Positions 40,435 through 53,800 of a stretch of 64,000 nt of DNA are shown here, in pieces (within the stretch, counting starts at the first letter, position 1; every line of letters begins with the position of its first letter). The stretch comes from Oopsacas minuta (Eukaryota > Porifera > Hexactinellida > Lyssacinosida > Leucopsacidae): the NCBI GenBank assembly GCA_024704765.1, contig JAKMXF010000111.1, forward strand, positions 760,619-824,618, given 5' to 3'. The notes under the pieces were generated by a model, which was not told where the DNA came from, did not search any database, and was given only the letters and a program-made list of their open reading frames with translations. Both the position numbers and the translations under genes were made by a program.

Positions 40435-42585
40435 TTAACTTGTACTTTCGTGAGAGAGAGGGTGTTGGAAGTGCTGTCGGGTCGCTGAAATAGTTGGTTC
40501 TGAGAATACTTGTTAAAAGAATTCCCAGATGTACATAGAATAGAATATTTAGTACAGTCAACATCCGGTAACTCTAACATTCGTTGTCTCGAAATGATTT
40601 TGATTTCCGAGTGTTCGAGTTACTTGATGTTAAGTGTATTTATAAGACTTACTTCTCTCATGATCCATATGGAAATAATGACTAGCTGCTGAGGGAGTAT
40701 ACCTCTTTTTCACTTCGGCATTGATCCTCTCCTTCTGTTCTGATATACTGAGAATATGAATAAATAAAATAATGAAATATACCATTTAGTATTTTATATA
40801 TTCATCTTACTGTCTATCTTCGATCGGATTAAAGTCTCTCTTAGTAGTGGATTCAGATGTATTCTCTTGTCTTTGGAAAGCATTGTGTTGAGTAGTCAGG
40901 AATTGAGAAAAATCATGATAATCTATCATTCCATCTTTATCATGATCACACCTATAAAATTCAAAAATTATGTTATAATGTTCGCGTTTGCTAACCAGTT
41001 TGGTAAACAAACCTATCCATGAGATCTTGTAAATCCTTTTCTGTTATATTGATCCCTTGCTGATAGCAGATGTCCACGATATCTTGTGGAGCAATTCTAC
41101 CACCCCTACGTATAATAGTATATTACTCACCAAAATATTCACTTAGATATACAGCCTCAGTCAGAGGATTTTTATCGATGTCAGCAAGTAATGAATAATC
41201 ATCACAGAAAACCTGTGTTGAAGTGTACTAATAGTAAGTATTTCACTACAAACTGACTCAACCCAAATGCCAGGTAACATCATAGGCTGTTGAATAGAAT
41301 AGAATAGAATAATGTGGAGTAAATACATTGCAATATCTGTGAATGTGGGTTAGTATGAACGTACAGATCTTTGTCGAATTCGAGGAAAGCTTTTCTCAGG
41401 TTTAAGTTAACTGGGTCGCGAGGATTAACGTGTCTATTGAGATAGAATGTATTAGAAATAATCTAGAACGCGTTATAACACAAAAATACTGACTTGGCTG
41501 AAGCTGCACGTTTCAATTTATTCTCTAGTATAAGAGTGTCATCAGCAGAGCTGTTGTTAGTCTTTTCTCTAAAAACAAATATCAAATAAATAGAATAAAC
41601 AGTGAAAAATATAGAATATTTGCATACCTTGGAAACACAGAAAAATGTGAAGTAGGAAGGTTGGATGCACCAGCAGGAGCTGTGTTATAGTCAGGGGGAT
41701 AACCCATGAACTGACAGGTCTAATGATGTAATAAAACGAATAAAGATTATTTAAATTCAACAAATATTCTAACCATTTCTGAGGCATTAGGTGAACAGGA
41801 TGATCCAAATTCAAAATGAGTCTTCCTGTTATCTTTCAGTCTGGAGTTAGTTCTAGCTGTCTCAGCTCTCTGTCGTTGTATTATATCTTTGTCTAGACTC
41901 TGTGGAGACCTGAATGTCCGCTAAGATAATAAGTTAGATCAGTTTAATGCGAGGTTTATAAGTTAAGTAATACGCTGCTAACCTGTGCTTCTGTCTGTTT
42001 GATTGTGTATTCTTCCGGTCTCTCCATAGCAGGCTGTTGAGAGAGCATTTGTACACTTGTTGGAGGTGGAGCTAGACTGGAGGAATGCTCTGGATTCTTT
42101 GGAATATTAAAATTTAGCTGAGTTTCTATAAGATGATGTTAAAGATTTTAATCTTGGATTACTTCTAATTAGATAACAACCTGTTAAACTGAGCTGCTGC
42201 AATCCATCTGATAGCACAACAGAATCCATCCTATCTCTACCTCTATTTATAGAAGTGTCTTGTTTATTAGGAGTAAGGTCTACGTCACCAGACAAAGGAG
42301 CCTTGAACACACTCCTGTTAGTGGTTTGGGGACGGAGTGACTTATCAGAAGGGAAAATCTAAATTTGAGAGAAATTTATTATCTCAGATTTCAATTCACA
42401 CCTCATATTATTACCTTAGAGTCTGGTAGAGGTACTGCAATAGGACAGGAAGGTCTAGTAGACCTATCTTCACAGTTTATATCTGAATGGTAGCGAGTAA
42501 TTCAAAGTAGACTATACTACCACATGTAAAGTAATCACATACCTTGTTGATATACTGACTTAGGGCGCTCTCTAAAATTCCCAAA
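40435..42585 (-). CDS. EF-hand protein B, axonemal-type, many exons
   Basis: At least ten small exons on the minus strand, among them 42543-42585, about 42413-42480, about 42180-42360, 41569-41730 area, about 41435-41570, 41127-41212, 41013-41105, 40811-40951, 40653-40747 and 40435-40499 (stop 40435-40437). The N-terminal half is disordered with THFEFG and SHFSVF motifs. Then NPRDPVNLNLRKAFLEFDKD (start of a Ca-binding loop), GGRIAPQDIVDICYQQGINI and a complete loop DHDKDGMIDYHDF. The junction between the exon ending FDKD (near 41363) and the one starting VFCDDYSLL (41212) could not be resolved in frame, so an exon may be missing. The start codon exon was also not identified. Resembles EF-hand doublet-microtubule proteins; family not certain. 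Confidence 0.62.
40552..40641. mobile_element. Short TIR element (MITE), family D
   Basis: About 90 bp, left end TACAGTCAACATCCGGTAAC and reversed right end TACACTTAACATCAAGTAAC; both continue TCxAACA. The inverted repeats make up most of the element. Located in the last intron of EF-hand gene B, 12 bp from the donor at 40652. Confidence 0.65.
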
Positions 42586-42599
42586 CTACAACAAGAAAT

Positions 42600-43149
42600 A
42601 TCTACTCAATTTCGACACATATTAATATTTAGAAATTTATAAATAAGACAGGATCGAAATATTGACTATTTTACTTAATACATACAAGAGAACGATCGGT
42701 TGACGATATACGCAATTCATAAAATATCATACAAGTTGTATGGCAACCTTGAGATATATATAACTACTATGTCAGGTCGAATACTGAACAAGAAACCCAT
42801 AAGACGCTTGCCTTATCTCAACCAATTAGACATATACGCTGTTTTAAACATATGCACAGAAAAGAATACTTAATAAGTCTCCGTACAAGCCAGCGAATAA
42901 ATGAATAATTAGTATTTGAATTTAACTTATCTTATAATTCTCTAACAAATCATCCAAAAATTAAAATACTAAACTCCGTGAATTTTGTGGATAATGAAAA
43001 TTTGTATGTAACAGAGAGGAATTAAGCTAATGGCTAGACTGGGACAAATAATAATATATAAGCAATAAATTTTCCATCTCTGCTCCGACAAACGTCTCAC
43101 TTAAATAAAACTACATTGAAAAGTGTAGCCAATTACATAATTAACTGAT
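42600..43149. other. Spacer between two EF-hand genes
   Basis: About 550 AT-rich bases. It should hold the 5' end of EF-hand gene B, whose first exon was not found, and the 3' UTR of gene A. No repeat recognised. Confidence 0.35.
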
Positions 43150-43937
43150 CTAAATTCTAACTTCAAAGTGAGTGCCTGTTTGAAAGTTTGTGCCGAATTT
43201 GTTAGACCAATCTATAAGAAAAGAAATGACAACAATCTAACAAAATATATTATCTAATTCTAACGAAAAGTGAATACCTATATCACTATCATCAATTATA
43301 GGTTCTGTTGTCTTTGGTTGATTAGCTAGCGTAGGTTTACCAGATCTTGGACGTGATGTAAACTGATTTTTCACCTGAATTAAAAGAATAAAAATAAGTG
43401 AAAGAAGAACCCAGAGATCAGATGGTAGCGTACCTCTGAGGGTATAGGGGAGAAATTATCCTGAGTTGTACTCTCGTAAGTTCCTTCTATGTCCAATGGA
43501 ATATGCTCAGCTACAAAACACCGGAAGTCATCACAAGAAGTATTATTTCATACAAATGAAATTAGAGAAACAAACCTAATAAATACTTTGCAAACCCGAC
43601 GTAGTCAATTCTGCCGTCTCCAAGCGGACTACATCTATGTGAATAATTAAAGCTTCATTCCATTTCAAAGGAATACAAACAATACAACAAATACTTACTC
43701 TTTTATTAGAAGATCTATTTCAGTGTCAGTGATTGGAGAAGAGATGTCATCACAAATCTGTCTCAGACTATCAATAGTAATATACCCACTTTTATCTGTG
43801 TCATACTTTGAAAAAGCAGATAGAACGTTAACACTAGTGGGATCTCTAGGATTCTGGAACTGCTGGTAGTTCTCAGAAAGGAGGTAGCTACGCAGAGCTC
43901 CAATTGCTCCAGAAGCATTGGAGGACTTTATCTGCAT
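43150..43937 (-). CDS. EF-hand protein A
   Basis: Exons 43699-43937, 43576-43634, 43434-43510, 43278-43374 and 43150-43211 (stop TAG 43150-43152), all in frame. About 176 residues. Start MQIKSSNASGAIGAL chosen at ATG 43937; the longer frame begins with GTG. One complete EF-hand (DTDKSGYITIDSL after FSKY) and a second, atypical loop (SPLGDGRIDYVGF). Downstream is a disordered tail ending NKFGTNFQTGTHFEVRI, where the THFxx motif echoes axonemal repeat proteins. It shares the NPRDPxxxNxxxAFxxxD block with EF-hand gene B, so the two are probably ancient tandem paralogs. An upstream non-coding or coding first exon cannot be excluded. Confidence 0.68.
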
Positions 43938-44856
43938 CGACCTTGAAATAAAGTTACGACATATATATGAACCGACAAAGTTAGGGACAAAATTCACGTA
44001 TGTTAAGTACGAGCATGCAACTAGCTAAAAATATAATAAAATCCGATAAATAGAATAAGCAAACAAGTAAACATAGAATTGTTAGTAATACACATGTAGG
44101 TGATATATCGTACATACATTGCTAGTAAGAGTAATTACGGATCTAGAATTGCAGTATTGTATGCTCATGATACATCATTCAAAGGATTCAGACGTATCAA
44201 AGACATTGCATTAGCTCAATACAATAGTTTATAGGAATGTATTGCAAACCAATTTAGATAGTGATTGATTGAATATGAGCTTCAAACTGAATCAGACAAT
44301 ACAACTAGTGGAGCGTTTACACAAGACAACTGTATGTAAGTCAGCGTAATATGTAATAAAATAATGTAGAAATGATACATGGTGGTGGTAATATAAAACT
44401 TGATATTGCTACCTTAGTGGATAGGCCCATTTACAGATCATAACTCGACTATAAAGCGGAAACAAAATACAGAAATAATCACAAAAGATATTAATCAATC
44501 GTTCAAAATACTTTTACTTCAATAAATTTGTTGTTTGAATTATCAAATGGTAATATAGATACATGGAAATCCGTGAAAATTAACACTAGCAAGTAGAATT
44601 AGAGGTATTTATCAGGAATTCAAGATGTTTACAGCTAATAAATTTGATTCTATAATTTATCATTACAAACATAAGCAAAATGTGTAAAAATCAGAGGATT
44701 TTTGTGAATTTTTCAAGTGGACAGCTCTAGTAAGTATATAGTATGTTTAATGTAGTTTCCGTTCATTATTTCAATTATGAGAATGTAGTAACTGGTGTTA
44801 ACAAAGTAGTGATATATTTTTCTTCATATATTAATTAGAACATTGATTAACAAATA
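43938..44856. other. Divergent promoter region, EF-hand A / ryanodine receptor
   Basis: About 920 AT-rich bases between two divergently transcribed genes, one of the longest gene-free stretches in the window. No repeat or conserved element recognised by eye; expected to hold promoter elements for both genes. Confidence 0.4.
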
Positions 44857-47800
44857 ATGGAAGGGGCAAATACCCAAACTGGGAACCCTTTCAACGCAAC
44901 CCACTTTAATCTTGAGATCGCAGGCTACCTCAGGACAGAAGATATCATTTATCTGAATTGCAAATCGAAAGATGAGCAATATGTTATCTCAAGTGATGGG
45001 TTTGGTTCAAGCGAAATATTCCTAGGTGCTTATCAAGATAAATTTCCTCTCTGGAAGTCTGCTTTCATAATCGAACAAGCTACCTCAGTGCACATGCTGA
45101 ATACAAAACTATACCATGAAGGGTGCAGTAAGAAGACCAAACCTTCACAGACAGGCAGCACTAAAATACACAAAACTTTGACTTATGGAAACGCAATAAT
45201 TCTGAGACATCTCACAAGTAAAAAGTACCTAGCTTGCCAGCCAAGGATTGGAAATCAGAGTGATTACAAACTTAGATTTGTTAGAATAGTAGGTGATGGT
45301 TGTTGGTTCATCGTGCTACCTGGAAACACAGCTTCCTGTATCGGAGATAAAGTGAAGACTGGAGATGGAGCTCTGCTTAAAAACCATTTGACAGAGAGGT
45401 GAGTGGATCAACTTAAAATGTAAATTATATAAACGTATACACTCAAACTTGTCTATAACGGCCACCGAAGCCGCTATACAGAGGAATATTTATATTTAAT
45501 ATCGTGCTACGGGATTATATTTAAGTGACCGTTATGTACAGGTAACCGTTATACAGGTTTGACGGCATATATGACATAATTTATAGAATGTATATACAGA
45601 TACATCTACCATAAAATGGATGAGAAAGTGAGAACATTCTCTCAATCACAAACAGATGCACCACCACCATACATGATAGAGCGTTCCAGATCGAATCCAA
45701 GTCAGTCAAGATCAATAAGACATAAACTATCAAAAGCATTCACAATCTCAGAGCAATTTGAAGATAACGAGTATATAGGATCTAAAGAACTGAAAAAGAT
45801 TGAACTAAAGATTGACTTCAAAAAGACAATCTGGCGTATAATGGTACTAGCTTCCAGTGACGCTAGAGATTTGTATCAGGACTATTTAAGTGGAGAGGAT
45901 TACATTCAAATACATTCTCCCGTAAAAGGGTATCTAGGTCCTGAGGTAGGAGGAGAAATACAACCAGACCAGAAGCAACGTGATTTATCGCAGAGAAAAT
46001 CTCTCAGCTGTTTAGATGAATTCCTAAGCAAAGATTATATAAAGGAAGATCAGCCGAAATTGGTTTACAAACAAGATACAAGTGGGGTAGGTAACGTATG
46101 GCGAGTGGAGACAATCAAAAGTGTGGGTGGAAAGTGGGGCGCATCTTTCGTCAGATGGCAACAAGCATTTAATCTAGTCAATGTAGTGACAGGTACATAT
46201 CTAGCTTACTGCAAGGAAAAAAGAGAATTATGTCTAGTAAAGTTGGAGGAGATTGGCGAGGAAAATCATACATGTGATACTATTGATTTTAAGTGTTTAT
46301 CTATTTGTAAATCTAAAATGGACATAACAGGAGCTAAGACAAGCACATGTACTCAAAACACCATGACATTCCCGAGAGGAAAAGATGAAATTTTCTTTGA
46401 CGAAGAAGAGTTTTCGCCTCCTCAAATAAAGTTTGCGGAATCTTCAATTATCCTGCTAGCTGATACAGAACAGATGCCATGTGTTGCTTTCGATACTTTC
46501 GTAACAGAACAGAAGGAAAGCTCTAACATAGCTACAACCAGTCAGGATCATAAATATATTTTCTCACTCAACTTTTCGCTGGTTCCTTCAGAAAAAGCTT
46601 ATGCAGCTAATCTTATTTGTGTTACAGAAGCAATCGTTGATGCTTTCAAATGTTTGAGAAATGAAACACTCAAAAATGAATTCAAAAACTTTTATCCAAT
46701 TAGGAAGAATCTAAGGAATATGTTAAGTGATCTTATGAGCTATTTAGATCCACAAAGGGATAACACATGGAATGAAGTTGATTCTAGAGACCCCACTATG
46801 AAGAGGCTAAGCTTAAGGTTAGTTAAGTCTCATTACATTTAAGAGAGTAGTTCACAAAGCAGTAGGTATAAATTGTTGTAAAGTAAACAGTGAAATATAT
46901 TAGAGAAAACGTGTCTAAATTATGCATGATGTTTTACGCAATACCAAAATTTGTTAAAATAAATTAAGAGTTCAGTATTTGTAATTATTAAACAACTTGT
47001 AGGGCAAAACAGACACTATTCAGCAGTGAAGGGATACTCCTTGAGTTTCCTGCTATCCTGGCCTACTTACAAGAACTCCGTTTACAGATCCGTATGGAGG
47101 TTAAGAGAGATCATTTGAGAATGATTAACGAACTGACAAGAGATATTCTAGAAGTAATTGCATTAATGATTGAAGGAAACCCGGAAAATTGCCAAAAATT
47201 AGTCAGGAAAGATTGGTTAGATATTTTCTTCGATTTGTTAGAAATTCAGGCTTTTTTTGAAGGAGTTTTAAAAGTACTACATCTTGCAGTACAAAGTAGT
47301 CCAACAGTACTCACACTTTTCTCTGAAAACATTGAATATTTTGACCGTATTTTCAATCTTCTGGAGAAATTCGGTAGGAATGAGAGGGTACTTGATCTCC
47401 TATCAGCATTGTGTGTTCATGAAGGAGTTGCGATTAGACGCAATCAGGATAATATCACGAAACTTCTACTCGGTTCAAACATAAGAAATTCTCTCTTCCT
47501 GAAAACCTACTCTATCGAGATAGTCGATTTCTTCAGACCCAATCTTTTCCTGCATTATGTCCCTAACAGTGCTTCCTATACTGAATGGTTCTTCGAGGTA
47601 GAGTTTAAGTCAACTTCTGATCATAACGAAGAAGCTCTGCATGCACGAGTTGGCTGGGCTTATGTTGAATATTTTAAAACTGAACCTACAATAATCGCAT
47701 ACGAGAGTAACACGGAACTTGACACTGAACCAGTGAAAGTTGGAGTAGGTAGTGATCTTACATCTTTTGGTTTTGATGGACAATTCATGTGGATTGGTGG

Positions 47801-50800
47801 GAACAAATATCAAGTGGAGGAGTTAATGGATGAAAATCTACAAATCCTCCATGAACCTATCACGATAGGTTGTTACATAGACATGCAAAAGGGCCGAGCT
47901 TGGTTCTTTTTGAATGGGAAACAAGTAAACATTTCAATAACAGGAATTGTTCCAGAGGAATACATAACACCTGTAGTGAGCTTAAGAGGACAGGTACAAG
48001 CTGTTGTAAGATTAGGAAAAGAATTTGGAAATTTCAAGTACCCTCCTCCTCAGCACCTGTTTAAACCAGCACCCTTATGTGATGCTCGTCTCTCAATCAA
48101 TGATTCACTAAAGATGGAAAAATGGGTGTGTCCAGATCAGATGGACAATAGACAACTCGATATCATTACTCCAGATGATCCTTTACCAAAAGGAGTTGTA
48201 ACTCTATCAAGTCCAATTTCTCCAGATAAATTCAATGCATATATACCGATACAGGTCCAAGATTTGGAACCAATGACTCCGAGTACTTCAATTGTTGACG
48301 GCAGAAGAAAATCTCTCCCTAATTTCCAGATTGCTTTCCAGTTAGGAAGCAAGAAGCAAGACCTAGCAGAATTCCTTCATGACGCCTGGAGTGAGAAGTG
48401 TCTCTCTCTAGACTATAAATGGGGAGAAGTCACTGATCCTATTAAGAAGACTATGAGAGAGTTAGACCATTTTGATAAACTGGATGAACATGATCAAGAA
48501 GAATACATCGTACTAGCTGAAGCACTCATAGATGGGTTGAATAAGTATGATTGTAATATCAATGTACTTAATTGGAAATATGAACGTCCAAGGGAGAGGA
48601 GCGAAGTATACAAACCTTTGCATTACAGTTTAGCAAATCATTCTAAACCACACTGGAATCGCTATCATGATGCAATCTCTCGGCAACTTGCTGAATATGT
48701 TCATAATCAACTCTGCCTAAAGAAGATACAAAGAGGTTGGCGTTACGGTTATGAAATGAACGAGCAATTAAAATTACACCCCTCACTTCGTCCATTAGAG
48801 AGTTTCGAACAAACTACACTCACATACTTGAGACTACGACATCTAATCAACAGTACAATCCAGCTAGTCCTAGCATCAAATGGAGGGAATTTGGAATTAA
48901 AACACGATGAAGAAACTAAAACAGGATTAGAAGAGTCAAAAGGAGAAACCAGATTCACTACTTTCAAGGTTTCTAATCAGTTCGCTGTATCCTACAAGGA
49001 AAACGGAAATAACCGTTGGTATTTCGAGGCTATTATAAAGTCGGAAGGACAAATAAGAGTAGGTTGGGCTACGACAGATGCGACGCCTGGAATACCACTT
49101 GGTGACGACAAACATTCCTATGCGTTCAGTGGTTACTGTGTAGCTTGTAAATGTCATAACAACACAGAATCTTTTGGTAGAACTTGGAAGAAAGATTCTG
49201 TTCTTGGCTGTTTTTTGGATCTAAATGATGGTACAATTATTTTTTCACTGGACGGACAATTCCTCAGAAGCAGTAGTAACGTAAAAAATGCATTCACTAA
49301 CATTCCAATAAACAAGCGTTATCTACCAGCTGTTTCTCTCGGACCTGAGCAGAGAGTCATCCTCAACTTTGGTCAGAAACAGGACTCATTACAAATGCTT
49401 CAAAGAACATTTGAGCAGCCTGAAGTGTTCACACCTTTCGGGGAAGGAATAATTTGTCAAATTCCTATTTACATTTCACAGAGAACAAATGATTCAGTAA
49501 GAATTGAAAAAAGTGGAACTCAACCAGTCAGAATCTTAGACCCACAGAAACAATGGAAAACACCTCCACCAATCAAACTACAGTTAAGAAAGAAGACACG
49601 AATGCTGTATATGTCTCTAAATATGGGGATATGTCCTCTTAGAGCTGGAGAGGAACGGTTCTCCTTCAGTGTTTCAATTCCTAATCTCGACAATAGACAA
49701 GCTTTCGAGCGTGGTTACATAGGATTCACAACATCACACTTCACACAGATGAACTCTCAATACCAACTCCGGGCAATAGGAGAAACACATAATCCAGGAC
49801 CTGTATACTCATTAGATAAAGAATGTCTAGCAGCTGGTATTGTGGGGGAGGAGAATACTCCAGGCGAGTTGATTAGCTTCTATCTTGTTCCTCTATCTAC
49901 ATTCATTGATCAATTCACAAATGAGAAGCCTCAAGCTGTCCACACTAACTTCCTCAGAGTCAGCTGTATTATGGATCTCATAACACGTAATGTACTGTTC
50001 TATCTGGATGAAGATTTTATCTGTGAGATTCCTATTAAAAACTTGAACTTCTTTCTCTATCCCAGTCTACTGTACGCTGGTAATCAAGGAGATATAATAG
50101 AATTCGATTTCAATCCCTTTAGAGAATGCAGTCCGTTTATTCACGGGTTACTTGATCCAGAAATTTGTGGGGATAACGTGTTCACGGAACGAATGCATCT
50201 CCGAGTCTCTACTCCCCATAAATGGTCCAATTTGGAACTCAATTCTAACAGATTCTCCATTCACCTGGAGCGTGATGAAGGGATCAGTATTAATTCAAAA
50301 CTATCGCCATATCGAGCATCGCTTATGGATTCTGAGAATTATGAAGATAACGCATTTCCAAGTGTTGGAGAAGACTTGCCTAGGAGATTTTCAAGGATAT
50401 ACAATATAGATGCAGAACTCACACATCTGGAAGAAGATACTTTTGAATTTTTTCCGTATGAAATTCCGAAATTTGACACGAATCTCAACCATCCAAACAA
50501 AAACATGCATTTGTTGATACCAGAAGAGAGCTGCTTGATATCGTTAATGGATACAATTGAAAATAAACAGCTGATAGAATTCTATACAAAAACTATTCTC
50601 TTACTAATATCAGTCTGTGATAAAGACTTTATTAAAGCTAAAGAGATGGTACTAGACTACGTAGGTTTCCAGCACTTACTCTCTTCTCTAGAGTTAGGAA
50701 TCCAACAGCTGATACCCGTACAACTTAGCCTTGCAATATACAAACTCTGCATTGCTCTATTCCTTGAGGCAGAATATAACCTAAAGGCTATGACTAGAAG

Positions 50801-53800
50801 GGAATCCCTAATTGAAATGATGACAGAGCCTCCTCAGATAATAACTGTCCTGCCAAGAGACCCTACTATAAACGATTTCATTGAAGAAAGAGAGTCTGTT
50901 GGTTCAATGTCTGGCTGGCACTTTTCCTACGGATCACAACTACTAGCTCAGCTTAAAGGTATGGTATTTGCAAAACTCTGGGAGATTATGTCAGTCAAGC
51001 TATATACTTGTAGCTTTCTGAAAGATAAGAAAATGAGAGAGGGCGTGCTAATGCCGTTACTGAATGTCATCAAACATCTGGTGCTGACAGAGAAGCTAGA
51101 TCCTAAGGAATATACCTGGCTAATGCTCATAATAGAACCGAAATACAAAGCTTACATCTGTGACGAGACTAGAAACTATGAGTTACCTTTCAAGGAGGGA
51201 TTACTTGGTATTCTAGACTTGGAAGATTCTGTAAAATATGAAATCTGTAGTATTCTGGATTACCTCTATGACCTGCACATTAGACGTCAAGTCTACAAAA
51301 CTGTTCATTTCATGATGAATATTTCTAATGACATCAAACAGAAGCAGGAAGAGAAGATGGAACATTTCAAGAACCAGCCTCATCATCCATCAGGAAGAGA
51401 ATTAAGACAACCACCAAGTCAGCAAATAGAATACTTCCTAGAGCAAGTTACTCAGTGCGGAGTTGACAAGTTTTATGAAATGCCAATTGAGAAACTTAAA
51501 AATTACTTTTTGTATTTTAAATCTACATTTGAATGCAGATCAAAGTACTGTGAAGACAGCTACGAAAAGCAAACAGACACACCTCCACAAATGTCCGATG
51601 ATATTACTACAGGTATAGCAGAACGACCTAACACTAAGTTAAGAGATTCCATAATAGAGGGGTTGTTAGGCTGGGCTAGACAGATTGCAGATAATCATCC
51701 GCTAAGAGAAATAATATTCAGTTTAGTACGTAGATACGTGAGTAGAGTAGAGGAGTTTAGGGATGTGTTAGCTCGTACTTATGTACTTCCTAAAAGCTCT
51801 AAGAAATCAGAGACCTCTAGCTCTGAGACAAGCAGAGCAGCTGAGATACTCGGGGCACTAGGTCATCTCAGATCAGTTCTTAATATCAAACTCAATCAAC
51901 AAGATGAAACTCGTCTCACTCTTGCAATAGGGACACTAACCAATGCAAACGTTCTCTTCCAATACCCGGACTCTCTTTTTATCCTAGGTGTGTATGAAGC
52001 CGTACTGAACGTAATGGAGCATATTCTTAGAGAATGTCTACCCAAACAAGTGCAGAGCAAGTTGAAGAAGAGAATTTCTGTAAAATTCGGGACTTTGAGA
52101 AAGATACATTCGTTTGGTATAACTCAAAACACATTTGCTTGTTGTATCCACTTCCTCTGCTCGCTAATAAGATATTTCCCCCTCTTCTCTATACATAGTT
52201 CTAACTCTACTGATGTGTTCTTCTCAGAATTAGACAAGTTGATAGAACTATCTTTTATCTACGTGCACTCAACCAAGAAAGATGCTCTCTCTAGCCCGTT
52301 AGAAGTTGTCAATTCACTTATCAAGCAAAATGAGAAACTAACCCTCTCATTGAAAGAAAGTCAAATCAACCAGATACTAGAATTCCTAACAAACACGTTG
52401 TTCAAAGTTCCTGATTCGAAATTACGCAAACTTGATAGTGAATATCAATTCCGTCATGGGCTATGTTATTTAGAATTTCTCAAGTACGCAGTATCATCTC
52501 AGGAGAAATACATAGAGACCAATGCAAAGATTGTAGTTATGTACTTTATCAACCACAAAGAAACAATCGACCAAGCTCTACTCAATTTCTTCAGTAAGCA
52601 GACACTTGCTTCAGAACCTGAATTGATGTTCTATACAAACTTCCTAGATTTACTTGGTAAGTTAATTTTAGTGAAATTTACCCCGCTCGAGAAATTTCTA
52701 TCAAATTACCATAAATGGTCACTCAAATATTGTAAACATTTAATTTTTGTTAGACTTGCTTTCATGTAAATGGGTGGGACATATGTGTACTATAGGAAGG
52801 TCTTTATTTTAGTAGTAGAATTCTCTTACAAAGGAATATCAATTACATGAATTGTAAAATTCATTATATTTCTAGTCAATGTTGTACCTGTATGATGTTG
52901 GAAATATTTGAACTGTCAACTATTAGCTAAGGGCAGATTGTGCTATGGGGTTGTTCAAACGTTACGTAACGCTACAGTTATTACTGATATAATAAAGATT
53001 CAAAATTGCTGAGTAGAAAATATTCCAAGCAATTATTCAACTAGCAACTTTAGCAAATGTGTTAACAATTTAAAAGGAAAATCATTTTTGACCCCATCTC
53101 CCTGTGTCACGCTTTTTCACCGTTTTGTAATACAAAAAGATTGGGGCTGTCACACTTCGAATACCACCCCCTCCCCTTGATTAATGAAATATCTTAGGGA
53201 GATGTGCACCACCACGTAAATATGAGGATGGAGTAGAAGAAATATCAGAATCACAAAATAATAATGAAAATCTGCAGTTTCGAAAGAAAACTTGTTTGCT
53301 TTTACAAAACTTCATATCTGAGAAACTAATTCTTGAATTTCTAAGCATGAAGGGACATCAATTAGAAGATAAATGGATGCTCTACAAGTCTGCCCTTATA
53401 GCTATTCTCGACAGGATACATGGTATTACAGAACCACAGAGTACAAGTGAAAGTAAGACTGATACAGAAAGAGATCAATTAGGATATCCAAACACAGAAT
53501 CACGTAGTAGCTTTTTAGAGTTGGTAGATGGGCCTTTCCTTTGCGATCTAAGCAGAGCTTTGCTGAAGCATCAATTCGAAGTTAGTGATACCTCAAGAGA
53601 CCATCGAGGCCATGGATCATTTCGCGAGGAGCCTAACACTCCTCTACAAGATCTGACCTACATAATGAGTGCAGTACTGCCTGTTATAACAAAGGGATTT
53701 CATAACATACATCGTCTCCTACTAACCAATACAGAAACTCATATACTTAACTCTACTCTATACGCTACCTACTGGATATCATTCCTGATTCCAGAGAAAC

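Noticed and set aside
41290-41311. Tandem AGAAT units
   Set aside because: Only about four units in an intron of EF-hand gene B; too short to be notable.
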